A DNA stretch of 64,000 nucleotides, from positions 62,001 to 126,000 of the forward strand of contig JASKOT010000036.1 in NCBI GenBank assembly GCA_032158125.1. The letters are read 5' to 3'. Positions 48,689-59,937 of this stretch are shown piece after piece; the stretch's first letter is position 1, and the number at the start of each line of letters is the position of its first letter. The stretch comes from Papiliotrema nemorosa (lineage: Eukaryota; Basidiomycota; Tremellomycetes; Tremellales; Rhynchogastremaceae). The notes under the pieces were generated by a model. The model ran no database searches and was not told the DNA's origin. It saw only the letters and a list, made by a program, of their open reading frames with translations. The position numbers were made by a program, and so were the translations under genes.

Positions 48689-50114
48689 CTAGTACGCTTT
48701 CCTTTGGAATATGGTCAATTGCTGCTTGGATTTGTCCCATGTGAGCACGACGTTCTTCATGAAGTTTGGGCCACTGTGCAATGAGCTCGCTCAGCTGTCA
48801 CGCGTTGAGACCGTGAAAACGTACAGTCCAGCGCTGTTGGGTCCAGCATCTGCCGCGTTGACGTAACATCCCCCATTCCCATCGTAGGCCAGCAGATCTC
48901 TCTTGTCAAAGGCAATTTCGACCCCGTTCCAAATGGTTGACAGTGCTGGAAGCCCTGAACCATCGCAAGCAGAAGACTTGATTTGGGAAGACCAAGCGTT
49001 CCAGACCGGTGTAGGCATATACACACCGGGTGCCCCACTATCAATGTTGGCATAAACCGCAGTCTGGTTGATGGCGTTGGATCCGGGGAACTTGAAGGTT
49101 ATCTTAACATCAGGTGCCGACCAAGCCTGTTCTGGCATCAAACCGGACGGTCCTCCAACTTGCCAGCTGATGAGTGGGACAGTCACCTGTGCGTTGGTCA
49201 CCGCCACGTTCGAGGGTCGGCCACCGAGGACAAGCTGTCCCGCTGGTTGGCGTCCAACATGCGTCGCATCGTGTGGCACACGATCGAATGCCAGTGTGTG
49301 GTCTTGACAGGGTTAGCGAAGGATGCCACACATAGCTCGATAGCGGAAAAACAAAGCGACAACACGACTCACACTGGGACGCCCCTTGTTGCCATGCTAG
49401 AGTCACAGGATTGGGAAAGATGACACGATCGTTGTCCTCTGGAGTCGTATGCGTGCGGTCATACTGGTATATCTGATTGGTGTAGAGAGACCCAAGTCCA
49501 ATGAGGCCAGAGTTGTAGCCATCACCGTTCCAGTGTGCCTTGTTGACGACACCAAAGAGCTGTCCAGGGAGCGTCATTTGCCCTAATTTCGCAGTTGCAT
49601 TCCATCCGTATCCGATGAGATACTCTCCATCGGCGTAACCAGTGTTGAAGAAGGTGTTTGTCATGTTCTTGCCGGTAGCTTTGTGAACAGAGAAACCCGG
49701 TCCGCCGAAGTTGCATTGGCTGCGGGTCGATGCTGAACCGTCCTCATTGATGCATTGATAATCATCGGTGACCACCCATAGATTTGACGATCCTGTGTCG
49801 ATGAAGAGATTCACAGTCTGCCCGGCCAGTGTCATAGGTATCGAGTATCTGTACGTCAATACGCATACAAGGAAGCTGAAACCCAAACCTCACGAGAAAG
49901 ATGTGTCCGGCGTCATTAAGCCCGTCGAAGTAGCTCGTCTGAGTATGGTGTCTGCGGTGAAGGGCACCGCAGAATGCGTGATCGGTATACTGATATCGGA
50001 CAAGGGGATAATGTTGTCTTTTTCTGCAAGTTCTCGAAGAGGGCTGGCTGTACCGAACATCGAGAGATACGTTAAGAGGGCCCAGAGGGCAATAGTGATC
50101 GAAGTGCGAATCAT
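48689..50114 (-). CDS. Secreted A1-family aspartic protease
   Basis: Read right to left from ATG 50114 (MIRTSITIALWALLTYLSMF, a signal peptide), then a propeptide-like segment up to an LRRATSTG processing region. Exon 2 begins the mature lobe: TLAGQTVNLFIDTGSSNLWVV with the first catalytic Asp in DTGSS. The second active-site motif is IDSGAPGVYMP, DSG in place of the commoner DTG and equally functional in this family. Two further joins (TLAFDR and the last exon GPNFMKNVVLTWD) complete a pepsin fold ending QLTIFQRKAY. Secreted or vacuolar/cell-surface acid protease. Cysteines near the C-terminus (SSACDG, GGCYVN) fit the conserved disulfide. Convergent with GH1. Confidence 0.88.
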
Positions 50115-51089
50115 GCTGTGTTCAAGAGCTGAGTAGGCTGTAATATTCCAATCTGATCGCATTGCCGTCTTCCTATATATATATATATTTGGAAAAGGTC
50201 CGCGGCACTCACGCTGGCTCTGCCGTCCGGAGGCGATAGTTCAAACATGCTGTCTCACCAGCATAAGTTCTGCGGTGTCAAGGAGTTCTCAAGGTTAGAT
50301 GCGGCTTGTGACGATCGGTCGTTGCGTTACGATACGCCGTCAAAAGGTCCTTTGTGCGGTTTCTCTTGTCAGCAGGCATGCTCTTTCCTGATAACTCAGG
50401 TTCGGTAAGTTCAAGCCAAAATAGTGCACGCAATCGGAACTGAGATCCTGGCTGCAGCTCGATCGCAAAGATTGGCCACAGACATACAGTACTCGAGTAC
50501 CTGTTCCTGTAAACCGCCGCATGCGTGACGGTGTGGGGTCCCAAAAGAGAGTCGGCCCGTCTACTCTCCTTAGTCTGAACGTCCCTAGATCTAGTGTCTA
50601 GTGCCTGGTCGGGCCGCAAGGATGTGATTCTTATCGTCAGATCTCGAATCAGCGGCGGAATTCAACGGCGTTCAACAGCGTTCACAAGAAACTCAATCAC
50701 GCCAGCATTTAGTCACATTGAGTTAACTGAGTGTGCATCCTTAGAGGGCAGTGATACACTTGCTGCATCAGTGGACCCAGCGATCCAGCCGAACCCCGAG
50801 TATGGGAACTGACATGTATGTATCGTTCGGTCCTGCAGATAGAGATAATCGCGACACAAATGCTGTGCAAAATGCGATGTCGCCTCATGGCACTAAGCCA
50901 TTTCCGTACGGATCTCATTGGGTATCAAGGCACGGGTGTGATTCGGGGTGCCTGATGTTGGACGCTGATCTTCGCCGACGGCTTGTCTATGTCTACATGT
51001 ATGTCGGTAAAATGGTCAGGCCGGAAGAAGCAAGAATACGATATCCGACCGGTGTATGTATATATGGCATTATAGTTCCCCGAGAGATA
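50115..51089. other. Intergenic region
   Basis: 975 bases between the start of the protease and the 3' end of the GABA transaminase. Apart from the TA tract there is nothing recognisable. A plus-strand frame at 50751-51299 runs into the transaminase 3' end and has no domain. Confidence 0.45.
50174..50188 (-). promoter_or_regulatory. (TA)n tract, TATA element of the aspartic protease
   Basis: A 15-base alternating TATATA run 60-75 bases upstream of the ATG at 50114; also a simple repeat that may vary in length. Confidence 0.4.
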
Positions 51090-52744
51090 TCACATATTCT
51101 TGAAAGACGTTTCTATCGTGCTCAAGAGAACCTCTTGATGTTTGTCACCAAATGTCAACATGGGCCTCAACCTGACGGATCGCTCTCCACATCCACCCAT
51201 TTGTACCCCATTCTTCCTCATGTGACCCAGGAATGTATCCCTCATACCGCCAGTCTTGAAGTCCCACGACAAGAACGTCCCCTCACCCTGTCCTCGTAGA
51301 TTCTCCACTCTCGATTCCGCCTTGAACATCGAGGTGAGAGCCTCGGCGAGTGATGTACCCTGCTTGGCGGTGTGTTGAACGAGTTGATGTTTATCAATAA
51401 GCTCGATGAGTTTTCTAGCTTGGAGAGCTCGAACTGGGTCTCCCATCCATGTACCGTAGATCCTGTAAGCGGAGGAAGGTCGAGTCTCAGCCTTGTGGAA
51501 GACACCCGATGCTTGCATTTTCTTTGAGAAGGTGACAAAGTCGGGCTCTTCACCTGTGGGCAGTTGCCAGTGCTCGTGCGCCCAGAATTTACCGGTAGCT
51601 CCAGCACCGGTCTGGACTTCGTCGACGATAAAGTATGCGCCGTGCTTTTTGGCAAGTCGTCGCAAAGATCGGAAGTAAGCTGGGGAGGCGTGCTTGTCAC
51701 CACCCTCGGAGAGAACAGGCTCAATAATGACAGCTGCGACAGGTCTAGACGCTTTGCTGAATGGTCAGCGCATTTCAACTTGATGACGCACCTGTCAATC
51801 AGAATCTGCTCGTATGCCTCCAAGCATCTTTTCTCTTCTGCCTCGTTCTCCTTGACGTACTCCTCCAATGGGTACTGTAATTGTGGGAAAGGAGCAACTG
51901 GCCAGTCGAAAGCGGGAATATCGACCTTGTGGATGGCTTTGGATCGTGTAGCAGAAAGGGAGCCAAACAGACGACCGTGGAAACCAGAGGTGAAGGATAG
52001 AACGGTGAGATCAGGAGATCCTGGCTTTTGATTGACCATACAGGAGTCTGTCGATCAGCAAAGATGTCATGGCAGGTGATCTATACTGACCAAGTTCCTC
52101 TTGCGTAAAGTCGGCGTTGTTTCTCTCCCTCGCTCGGTATGCCATGAATGCAGCTTTGAACGCATTTTCGTTGGCTGAAGACCCACACAGAGTCGTCATC
52201 AAGTTGTCCAACCCGGCCGGTGCAACCTTCATCAGACCCGTGTTGAGCCATTCGGCCCATTGGACAGGTGGGAAAGAGCCCAAGGCGGGTCGGTTCATTA
52301 CTGCGGTGACGAAGTCGGGCTTATGATAAGCGATCATTCGAAGACATGCTAGGTGTAGCTTACCGTTCGCGCGACATCGAGAAGCTCAGGGACATTGTAC
52401 CCCAATGCAATAGAGGAAATTTGAGCGAAAACATCGAGCAAGACGTTGCCGTCTGCGTCTACCAGGTAGTTCCCACTCGACTTGTTGTAATCAGGAATCA
52501 AAATGTGTGTCCTGCTATCTTGGATCTTGCCAATCTCTTTCGACTAGAAGTCAGCTCTGGAAATATACTCTCGGTGAGAGGGACGTACTGCGGCATGACC
52601 TTTGGGTCCTGGGACAGACTCGGTGTGAACGACCGGTTGAGCGGGTTCATCTGGGATAAGGGTGGTAGAGGCGAAACATCGCACAGCGGCCGGACGCGAG
52701 GGTCCAGCCATTCGGGCAATTCGAGCAGCTGCACGTTGAGACAT
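51090..52744 (-). CDS. 4-aminobutyrate (GABA) transaminase, mitochondrial
   Basis: Read right to left from ATG 52744. The start [20 protein letters not shown] is an Arg/Ala-rich probable mitochondrial presequence. Class III PLP aminotransferase motifs follow: [114 protein letters not shown] and FVTFSKKMQ with the PLP-binding Lys. It transfers the GABA amino group to 2-oxoglutarate, giving succinate semialdehyde and glutamate (GABA shunt; UGA1-like). About five exons; stop at 51090. Confidence 0.92.
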
Positions 52745-53188
52745 GACGGGCAAGATGAAGAGTGATACGATGGATTGAGACGTCTGTGAAGAGTAGGTGA
52801 AAGAGATATATACCCCCTATCTCTGTTTTGGCGTCTTCTGCGCGTAAAATGCGGAACTACTGGCCTATTCTCCGAAGCGAGAAGGATGAAATCCCGGTTA
52901 GCCGAGTTTTCCCCCTTATTGCTGCCACCTGCCCAGCCTGCATCTCGGCTAAAGGCAATGCATATCGGGGTATGACACGGGAATAGGAAGGAAACCCCGC
53001 AAAGCGTCTTGTGGCAGCGCAGACGGGATTGCACCAGGGCGTGTGCCTTTCTTGCATTTCATGTCGAGTTATCAGACGGAGGCGCCGCGCGACGGCTGTC
53101 ACGACCTAGTTATCGGTCCTGGTCATTGCTACATCTGATACATCTAAATCAAGGTCGTCAAAGGATACTTATTACAGCGTCAATCTCT
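52745..53188. other. Intergenic region
   Basis: 440 bases with the transaminase promoter (TATATA at 52807) and the 3' region of the SDR gene. No gene seen. Confidence 0.5.
52807..52812 (-). promoter_or_regulatory. TATA-like element of the GABA transaminase
   Basis: TATATA about 65 bases upstream of the ATG at 52744. Confidence 0.4.
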
Positions 53189-54040
53189 CTACCAAGGCAC
53201 CACGCCTGATCGTCCTATCATCTCGCCGAGATGATCATCCCACTCGCCTTGAATCACCTTTTTCACCAATTCCGCACTATGCGTCGCGTCATCGACACCC
53301 ATCTCTCTCTTCTTCTCCGCTGACCCTCCGCCGAAACCCGTAGCCATCCTCCCTGGGTCGACGATCGTGACTTTGACTCCGTCATTCGCGAATACTCGGA
53401 CCCAATTTCGAGCCATCATATTCGAAGCGGCCTTGCTGGATCGATAGCCTGGAATGGAGAAATTGTCCTGTTTGGGCCATCCTGCCGGTGGTGGGGTATT
53501 CCATTGTTGCTTGAGACCCTTGTCCATCTCGAACGAAGCGGTAGTAGAGGAGACGAAGATGACACGGGGCGAGGTTGATTTGATCAAGAGCGGTGCCAAG
53601 GCGGCAGTGAGAAAGTTGGGTCCGACCACGTTGAGCGCGTATGATTTGGTCCAGGCTTCCCAAGCGGTGTACTCGCCTTTGCCGACCAAAAGATCGAGAG
53701 AGGCTCCTGTCAAAGTTAGCGGGAAAGCAGTCTCAGGAAAGACGGACGACTCGCCAGCATTATTGATCAATACGTCCAGTCTTCCAAATTCCTCGGTCAC
53801 CTCTTTGGCCAACGCGTTGATGCTGGCCTCGGATTCCACGTCGAGCGGCTTGGCTACAAGAGCCTGAGCATCGATGCCGGATCCAGTGAGCTCGGTGAGG
53901 GCGGCCTGAGCTTTGCCGAGGTCTCGAGCAGTGAGAATCACCTTGAAAGAGTCGCAACCACCATTCTGGAGCAGAGACCGGACAATCTCGAGCCCAAGAC
54001 CTCTGTTGGCTCCGGTAACAAGGGCGATTTGTTGGGTCAT
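53189..54040 (-). CDS. Short-chain dehydrogenase/reductase (SDR)
   Basis: Uninterrupted frame of 283 residues, read right to left from ATG 54040. Classical SDR motifs: TGANRGLG (cofactor glycine motif), RLDVLINNAG, the serine segment VIFVSSTT, and the catalytic YRSSK with Tyr and Lys. The cofactor region suggests NADP(H) or NAD(H) but does not decide it. Cytosolic carbonyl reductase-like enzyme, substrate unknown. After NNAG the frame reads through sequence containing GCTAACTTTGACAG, which looks like an intron end. A short retained or alternative intron there is possible but not needed to keep frame. Confidence 0.85.
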   Translation of the reverse strand: MTQQIALVTGANRGLGLEIVRSLLQNGGCDSFKVILTARDLGKAQAALTELTGSGIDAQALVAKPLDVESEASINALAKEVTEEFGRLDVLINNAGESSVFPETAFPLTLTGASLDLLVGKGEYTAWEAWTKSYALNVVGPNFLTAALAPLLIKSTSPRVIFVSSTTASFEMDKGLKQQWNTPPPAGWPKQDNFSIPGYRSSKAASNMMARNWVRVFANDGVKVTIVDPGRMATGFGGGSAEKKREMGVDDATHSAELVKKVIQGEWDDHLGEMIGRSGVVPW

Positions 54041-54561
54041 TGTAGTATAAGATCAACTAAGATTTGATTGTATCGATGCGTGTGACTTATCCGATGCGAT
54101 TGAGTCGTTGTTGAGGAATCGTTGAGTGATCGCCAACAGAGCCTCGAGACCAGCTTTATATACGTTTGCCAAGATCGTCGGGCATCACTGTTCGGGACAA
54201 CAATCGGCGACCGACTCATGCATCATGTGAATCCCATGGTATCTGACCGACGGTTGCCATGCTGCTTGTACCATCTGCCTCGGCCATCACGTAGGCAGTA
54301 TCGTGCATACGACCACAATGAAAGGAATGAGCCCCGCGGTATAGCAGAGGATGATCCGCGGAACATTGTCCAACGGTGATGGCCGCTCACATTACGTTTC
54401 TCGTCATGAACCCCCTCGCTTCGACTCGCTCCAACAGTCTTGTGTTCATGATCGAACATGATCTGTAGATGATGGCTGTACGCCAAGAGGATCAAGGGAC
54501 AGTCTGACTGCGGGCCACTTGAATCCTCGATGAAACGCTGGGATCACAATGCTCCACGTTC
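54041..54561. other. Divergent intergenic region
   Basis: 520 bases shared by the SDR and glutamine-amidotransferase-like promoters; no gene seen. Confidence 0.5.
54157..54162 (-). promoter_or_regulatory. TATA-like element of the SDR gene
   Basis: TATATA about 117 bases upstream of the ATG at 54040. Confidence 0.3.
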
Positions 54562-55569
54562 ATGTTTAGATCCATACCCAGACTCACCACTCAATTCAGT
54601 GCCCCTCATTTGTCCAGCTGTACTCGTAGGTTTCCTATCACCAATCCCAACAACACATTCCTATCGCGCTTAGCCATGTCCTCGTCGTCGTCCCCGAAGA
54701 ATCCTCCCTTGATCCGGATGGTAGTCCTTGAGACAGACGAACCGCATCCAGACGATCATCACGAGAAGGGATCACTGGGAGAGATACTGCATCGACATTT
54801 CAAACAGGCTGGAGATCGACATGACCCTCCATTGGGTATTGAAACTGATCAGATCTTTGTGGTCAAGGAGAAAGGAGGCAGGATACCGGCAGTGGAAGAA
54901 TTTGATGGGGTCAAGGGTGTCTTGATCACTGGAAGCATGTACGATGCGCATGGGGATGAAGAATGGATATTGAAACTGCTCGATCTGTTGAAGAGTGAGC
55001 AAGTGTCCATCTCTATATGGTGCAAGATGACTGATACACCAGAGCTGTGGAGAGAAAATGCAGAGATGCACTTTAGTGGAGTCTGCTTTGGACACCAACT
55101 ACTATCACGACTGCTCGGGTGCAAAGTCAAGGCGACGGGAGAATGGGAGCTTGGTCATTCGGCCATCCGACTCGCGCCCATCGGCAAGAAGCTGTTCAGA
55201 ACCGAATCGGACGAAATCCATCTGCATCAGATGCACCAGGACCAGGTCGTCGCTCCACCTACCGTCGAATCCGCCGGAGGGTTCTTGAGCAAAAATGACA
55301 AAGTCCACGTGTGGGGACACTCCAAGCATACCGAGGTGCAAGGACTTTACGTCCGGAACAGGGTCTTCACCACGCAGGCACATATGGCATTTGACCAGAA
55401 GATGGTCCAGAGGGAGATTCAGATGAGGATCGACGCAGGTAGCATCAAGGACAAAGATGAGGAGGAAAGGCGGAAAGCAGTAGAGACCAGTCATTTGGAG
55501 CATGATGGGGATGTTCTAGCCATGGCGATCCTGCGGTTCTTCCATTTCGAAGATGATGGATTGGAATGA
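54562..55569 (+). CDS. Class I glutamine amidotransferase-like protein
   Basis: ATG 54562 gives an Arg/Ser-rich leader (MFRSIPRLTTQFSAPHLSSC) that may be a mitochondrial presequence; a second ATG at 54676 (MSSSSSPKNPP) could start a cytosolic form. The GATase1 fold shows RMVVLETDEP, VLITGSMYDAHGDEEWI and the nucleophile elbow FSGVCFGHQLLSRLLG with its Cys. The downstream HMAFDQKMVQREIQ and the HDGDVLAMAILRFF end complete the fold. A 48-nt phase-preserving intron (54995-55042, GTGAGC to CACCAG, branch GACTGAT) lies just before the Cys motif. Removing it gives LLDLLKKLWRENAEM, closer to family spacing. Similar proteins (YLR126C-like) have no firmly assigned substrate. Confidence 0.82.
   Translation: MFRSIPRLTTQFSAPHLSSCTRRFPITNPNNTFLSRLAMSSSSSPKNPPLIRMVVLETDEPHPDDHHEKGSLGEILHRHFKQAGDRHDPPLGIETDQIFVVKEKGGRIPAVEEFDGVKGVLITGSMYDAHGDEEWILKLLDLLKSEQVSISIWCKMTDTPELWRENAEMHFSGVCFGHQLLSRLLGCKVKATGEWELGHSAIRLAPIGKKLFRTESDEIHLHQMHQDQVVAPPTVESAGGFLSKNDKVHVWGHSKHTEVQGLYVRNRVFTTQAHMAFDQKMVQREIQMRIDAGSIKDKDEEERRKAVETSHLEHDGDVLAMAILRFFHFEDDGLE
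54995..55042 (+). other. Probable in-frame 48-nt intron
   Basis: GTGAGC donor, CTGAT-type branch, CACCAG acceptor; a multiple of three with no stop, so it is invisible to frame tracing. Supported by better family spacing once removed. Confidence 0.6.
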
Positions 55570-55697
55570 TAGACGTTCAGATGCATATGCACGGCTTGTA
55601 ATCTGAGGAGACCCGACGATGCTCGGCCCGAAGTGCCATCCTTTGCTTCGGTCATTGTCACTCGTTGCTTTCATCTCTTGTTTCAACGCTGCCAAAC

Positions 55698-56413
55698 ATG
55701 TTCTCCGGTGCCCAGATATCCCTCTATCCGATGGCCGACAACTTTGTCGAGATCATCTTAGGCTCTCTATCAGCTCTCGATCCATATCGCGAACAACTCC
55801 GACTCGAGACGGATGACCTTTCGACTTTGATGGTTGGACCGCCTGAAATCATATTCAACGCCATGCGAGACTTGTTTGTTGCCGCTGCAAAGAGTGGTAA
55901 ACATGTCACGATGCACGCGACAATCTCCCGAGGGTGTCCTGGGGAGCCTGGAGCAGAGATATGTACGCCCAAGGTATCATTGGGTGTCGGTGCCGAAGGC
56001 GAGGAGAAGCAGGTTGAAAAGGCTCTTCAGGCAGTCGCGAAGGCGCCCGAGGTCGGGCAAGAGGTATGTATCACTCCCCATGAATCTGGTCTCAGATCTC
56101 TGTCACATTGATCACGAAGCTTAAGCTTCCGTTGCTTGCGCCCGTTGCCTAGCTGACACCGCAGATTGCAGCTCAATTCTCGTATTACCCCCTCGGACCC
56201 AACCCCCAATATATGACCCAAATATACTCTGCGATCGATTTCATTCGTACATCAGGCGTACTCGATCGACCCAAGAACTTTTGCACAAAGCTGGGAGGAG
56301 ATGCTGGGAAAGTATTTGCGACGTTGGAACAGACATTCTTGGGTTTCGTGGAGGAAGAGGGTCATGTCACGATTGATCTCACCGTCTCGGCCAACAGCCC
56401 TACCAAGAAGTAG
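55698..56413 (+). CDS. YkoF-type thiamine/HMP-binding protein
   Basis: ATG 55698 begins MFSGAQISLYPMADNFVEII, matching the start of the YkoF domain. TDDLSTLMVGPPEIIFNAMRDLF and HVTMHATISRGCPGEPG follow. The first exon ends with EVGQE (donor GTATGT), and the second starts IAAQFSYYPLGPNPQYMTQIYSAIDFI, which repeats the Q-x-S/x-YPL theme. YkoF proteins hold two ferredoxin-like repeats and in Bacillus bind thiamine or hydroxymethylpyrimidine. In fungi their role is less clear. It is probably cytosolic. Neighbouring MFS transporter at 56646 is convergent, 230 bases away, which might reflect a shared vitamin theme, but that is speculation. Confidence 0.8.
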
Positions 56414-56645
56414 AGGGCTTCATGCTCTCACAAAATCAAAAGGATTGGTCGGTTCGTGACATGGTCGTGCATGTTCGTTAAGCTGACAAGTCTAGATCCA
56501 TCTAGATTATAGAATAATTTTCCGTGAAATGTATCGATACAAGGGTCTACACCATGTGAATGGGCGCATCTGCAGGCTCTCCAACGGACGCATCTTTGAT
56601 GTTCCTGCTCGCGTCAGCTCGACTCATCACGTAAATCCGTTCGCC

Positions 56646-58337
56646 TCACTTCTTCGGTCTGTAGAGGAACAGGGCCAGGGCGAACCAAACGACCGTCCAC
56701 CCTAGTTCAAAGTACCAACTCGCTCTGACGTTGCGGAAATCGTGAACCCCACCGTCGTACAGGGTCATCAGACCCGCTTGGATAGAGAGAGCGATGACTG
56801 TGCTCGACTGCATAGCAGTCTGGTAGACGGCTCCTACCAGACCTGCTTGCTCGGGCGGTGCTGCCAGGACGAGTCCGACACTGTTAGTCAGAAAAGCATT
56901 CAGACGGACAGAAAGTATTGACTGACTTTGTACTGAGCAATACGACCTGCATTCCTGCTGAACCGATGAGCATTCCGGGAAAGACGAATCGCCAGTAGTT
57001 GATTCCCACAGGACTGGGGGTTTGAGTCCATAGGGTGTAAGCTGCTGCACAGATTGCGAGGGAGATGACCATCGGCCACTTTGGACGTGCGATGAGTTGA
57101 GGAACCATACTGCATTGTCAGTCTATCGGCTTGAACTGTGCTCGGATGGTCAGGACTCACACCAAGACAACGCTGATGATACCCGCAGATATACCGACAG
57201 GCAGCACCCGCAAAGCCGCGAGGAGGTATGACTCGCCGTGCACATCATGGAACATCTCGATGAACGGCAAAAACATGACAGACCACCATCCGAGGGTGAT
57301 GAGCGCCAAAAAGATCAGCACAGCAAAGTTGGGCAATCGCCATATCGAGGTCGGAATGAGAGCGTTCTCATATTCCAGTCGTGACTCGTGCCAGAAGAAG
57401 AGGGGGAACAGTACGCAAGAGATGAGGAATGGAGCGAGAAAAGTGGCTTTGTCCCAGCCGTATGATGCGCCGAGGGTGAGACCGACAATGAAGAGGATGA
57501 TTGCTACTTGGAGGCTGTCATTAGCGGGCCGTATTGGGTCGTCAAGGACAACTCACGTCATGACCCCGATCACATCTAAACGTTTGATGATCTCCTTCCT
57601 TGAGCCAATCTTGACTGTGTCTTTCGGGATCAACTTGAAGGAGACCAATGCGCCTGGGATGCTTGTTGTCAGCGGAACATTGGTGAGGGTGGGGGTCGTT
57701 GCTCACGCCAACACGGCCAGTAACCTGAAGAACCACCTCCAATCCACCATCTGCGTCCCGATATCTCGCGGTATCAATGCAATGACACCCGCTATCAACG
57801 TGCCGGTAACATTTGCGATCGATCCAGTCATCCCATACAAGGTATACGCTTTAGGTCGTTCTTCCGGGGGAAAAGTGATCCCGATGAGTCGATATGCCGA
57901 GGGTACCAAGGCAGCCGCTGCTATACCGGAAAAACCTCGAAAGACGAAAAACGCGTACTTGTCGGTGAGAAATGACAAGATTAGACTGAGGACCCCGACA
58001 GCCATGAGAGCGGGTACGAAGATTCGTTTTGAACCTAGCAGAGCACATAGTTTGCCCCAGAAGACGAGAAAGGAAGCAAAAGTCACCGCGTACGCGTTGA
58101 TGACCCAGCTTTGTTGGGCAAAGATGATGTCGAGGTCCTTGGAGACCGCACCGGTGAACACGAAAAATGCTGATGCGCCGAGGACTGACAAATCAGCAGG
58201 TTTATCGACTAGGTGGCCTCACCATCGATGAATATGGTCAATGCAAATATGGCCAGTAGGATGTACCGACGTTTCGGCGCAGGCCATTCTTGTTCCGCCT
58301 CTTTGTTGGAAGCAGCATCGAGGGCGATTTCCGACAT
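56646..58337 (-). CDS. MFS transporter
   Basis: Read right to left from ATG 58337 (MSEIALDAASNKEAEQEWPA), a hydrophilic start and then helices (YILLAIFALTIFIDG joined to VLGASAFFVFTGA). FWGKLCALLGSKRIFVPALM carries the loop 2-3 motif. ITFPPEERPKAYTLYGMTGSIANVTGTLIAGVIAL and a final YFELGWTVVWFALALFLYRPKK are also clear. About 14 helices appear to be present, as in DHA2-type drug/H+ antiporters or related permeases, with a truncated tail. Substrate unknown. At least five exons. Confidence 0.8.
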
Positions 58338-58484
58338 GCTCAGAGTAATCAATGAATAAAAGAGCAAGAGCAGGATCTTCCCGAATCCACCGTGTGCATG
58401 CTGATATATGTAGTGTCTTCGCTATAACTGTTATACCGTTGAATTGTGTGGAGGCAATAGGAAAAAAGAACTCTAGAGTGGAGG
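58338..58484. other. Short spacer upstream of the candidate gene
   Basis: Leader of the MFS gene; nothing recognisable. Confidence 0.4.
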
Positions 58485-59033
58485 ATGAGAGTGGAGGGGC
58501 CAAGGCAAGGCTTGTGGAGGGATGGATGGAGGTGTATTTATCCGGAGATCATCTTACCGCAGATCCTCCGTTTTCCCGGTGACAGCTTCGCTGACCAAGC
58601 AGCCATGCTTAGACCCTCGAGGTTAGATGGACAAGCATTCCAGAGAGCTTACATGTCGGATCAACAATTATTCAGCATGAACGATTCGGGGGACATTATG
58701 GATATGTCAGAATCGCTGATGAGCGCCTATGTTGCCACTGGCTTCAAGCGTGACTGACGGGCAAGAGGGATCTGCCCTGCTGACTGATCGGGGTTGCACT
58801 CGACAGCTTTACGGGGCTATCGAGTGGAGTTACAGTACAGCACAAACGCAGATCAGAGCGGGGCGTTTGAAGTATCCGCGTCGAGCTTCGCCGGGTCCCG
58901 TTTTGCGCAAGGTGCCATCGTTTTGATGACGAGGGTGCAGTCGTCTCAGGCTGATCTCACCAATATATCAATGTCGGAAGAAGGGAAGGCTGCATTTATC
59001 AAGAAGGGTACAGCTCTGAAACTTCGCTCGTGA
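58485..59033 (+). CDS. Candidate small gene of unknown function (two exons)
   Basis: A frame from ATG 58485 (alternative start ATG 58603, MLRPSRLDGQAFQ) runs to ...MSAYVATGFKR at 58749. It is spliced by a 57-nt intron (58750-58806, GTGACT donor, CTGAC branch, CGACAG acceptor) in phase to PLRGYRVELQYSTNADQSG and ends at 59033 (KKGTALKLRS). The exon 2 product has normal-looking composition (ASSFAGSRFAQGAIVLMTRV), unlike the random frames around it. I recognise no family. The phase match across the intron is the main support. It could also be a pseudogene or noncoding transcript. Confidence 0.42.
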
Positions 59034-59937
59034 GAGACCTTCGAGAAGCCGTTGCCATCGCAGCTAGGGCTACAGTACTCGAGTAGTGGCAAAGTGCTCT
59101 TGGTTCATATATCCGTTGTATGAGCTCGCAGTCTCGTGCTACTTACCAGGATATGGTCCCAGTAGCTTCAAAGAAGCATAGTGAAGGACACATGACAAGC
59201 TAGACCACCATCGCCAAGCATCGGGAAGCTTGCCCCTTGGTGACCACGAGTATTCTCCATGCATTTATCCCGGGCTGTTAGATGACAGTGCTCTCAATGT
59301 AGTGGCATGCTTGATTATCCCCCACACAGGTTGGCATCTGCGTCGTCTGAGCGATCAAAACGAGATACACCATGAAGTATTCTCAGACGCAAGGGTGCGC
59401 AATGATGGCCACGATAGGAGATAGGCCGGTGGGCGAGAATCTGCGCGCCTAATGCAGCCCACTTCAACCCATGTCCTCTTCCTTTCAACGAGCCTTTTCA
59501 ACCTCTGCGCTGAGCTGGTGCAATTGACATGCACTTATCATCACGGCACCGCCTAGGGTCGAAAGGCTCGAGCTAACTTATACTATCGCGTCGCGGTGGC
59601 TCGCGGCCTGGACACGTTTGCGGCGATTCGACATTCCCGAAAGACAGCGATTCCGTCCATTTCGGACTACCTGATTCCCAACCCCCATAGTCCGGAGGCT
59701 GAACTACCGATTCTATACTTAACTTCACCAAGATGACCACGTTGGTGACGAGACCGAATGGATGGCATGGGCTCTGATATAGCCTGCTATCTCATTCGTG
59801 GGATACCGCTATCAACGTGCGTCGTGTATCTATTTTTGTCCTTCTCGACATGAAATGATACTGAACATCAGAATCCCTCTTAATGAGCACCATGTAGCAC
59901 CTGCAATGCTCTGTACCCAACCAAAAACCTCCCATCC
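59034..59937. other. Intergenic region upstream of the acid phosphatase
   Basis: 900 bases without a supported gene; should include the phosphatase promoter. No obvious TATA near the ATG at 59938. Confidence 0.45.

Noticed and set aside
50174..50188. TA run as a mobile-element target or repeat array
   Set aside because: Only a short simple repeat at the usual TATA distance from the protease start.
50751..51299. 182-codon plus-strand frame as a gene
   Set aside because: It overlaps the 3' end of the GABA transaminase in antisense and has no domain.
48689..54040. Extending the glycoside cluster to the protease, transaminase and SDR
   Set aside because: These are separate functional themes with no linking enzyme step; the cluster is best ended at the GH1 gene.
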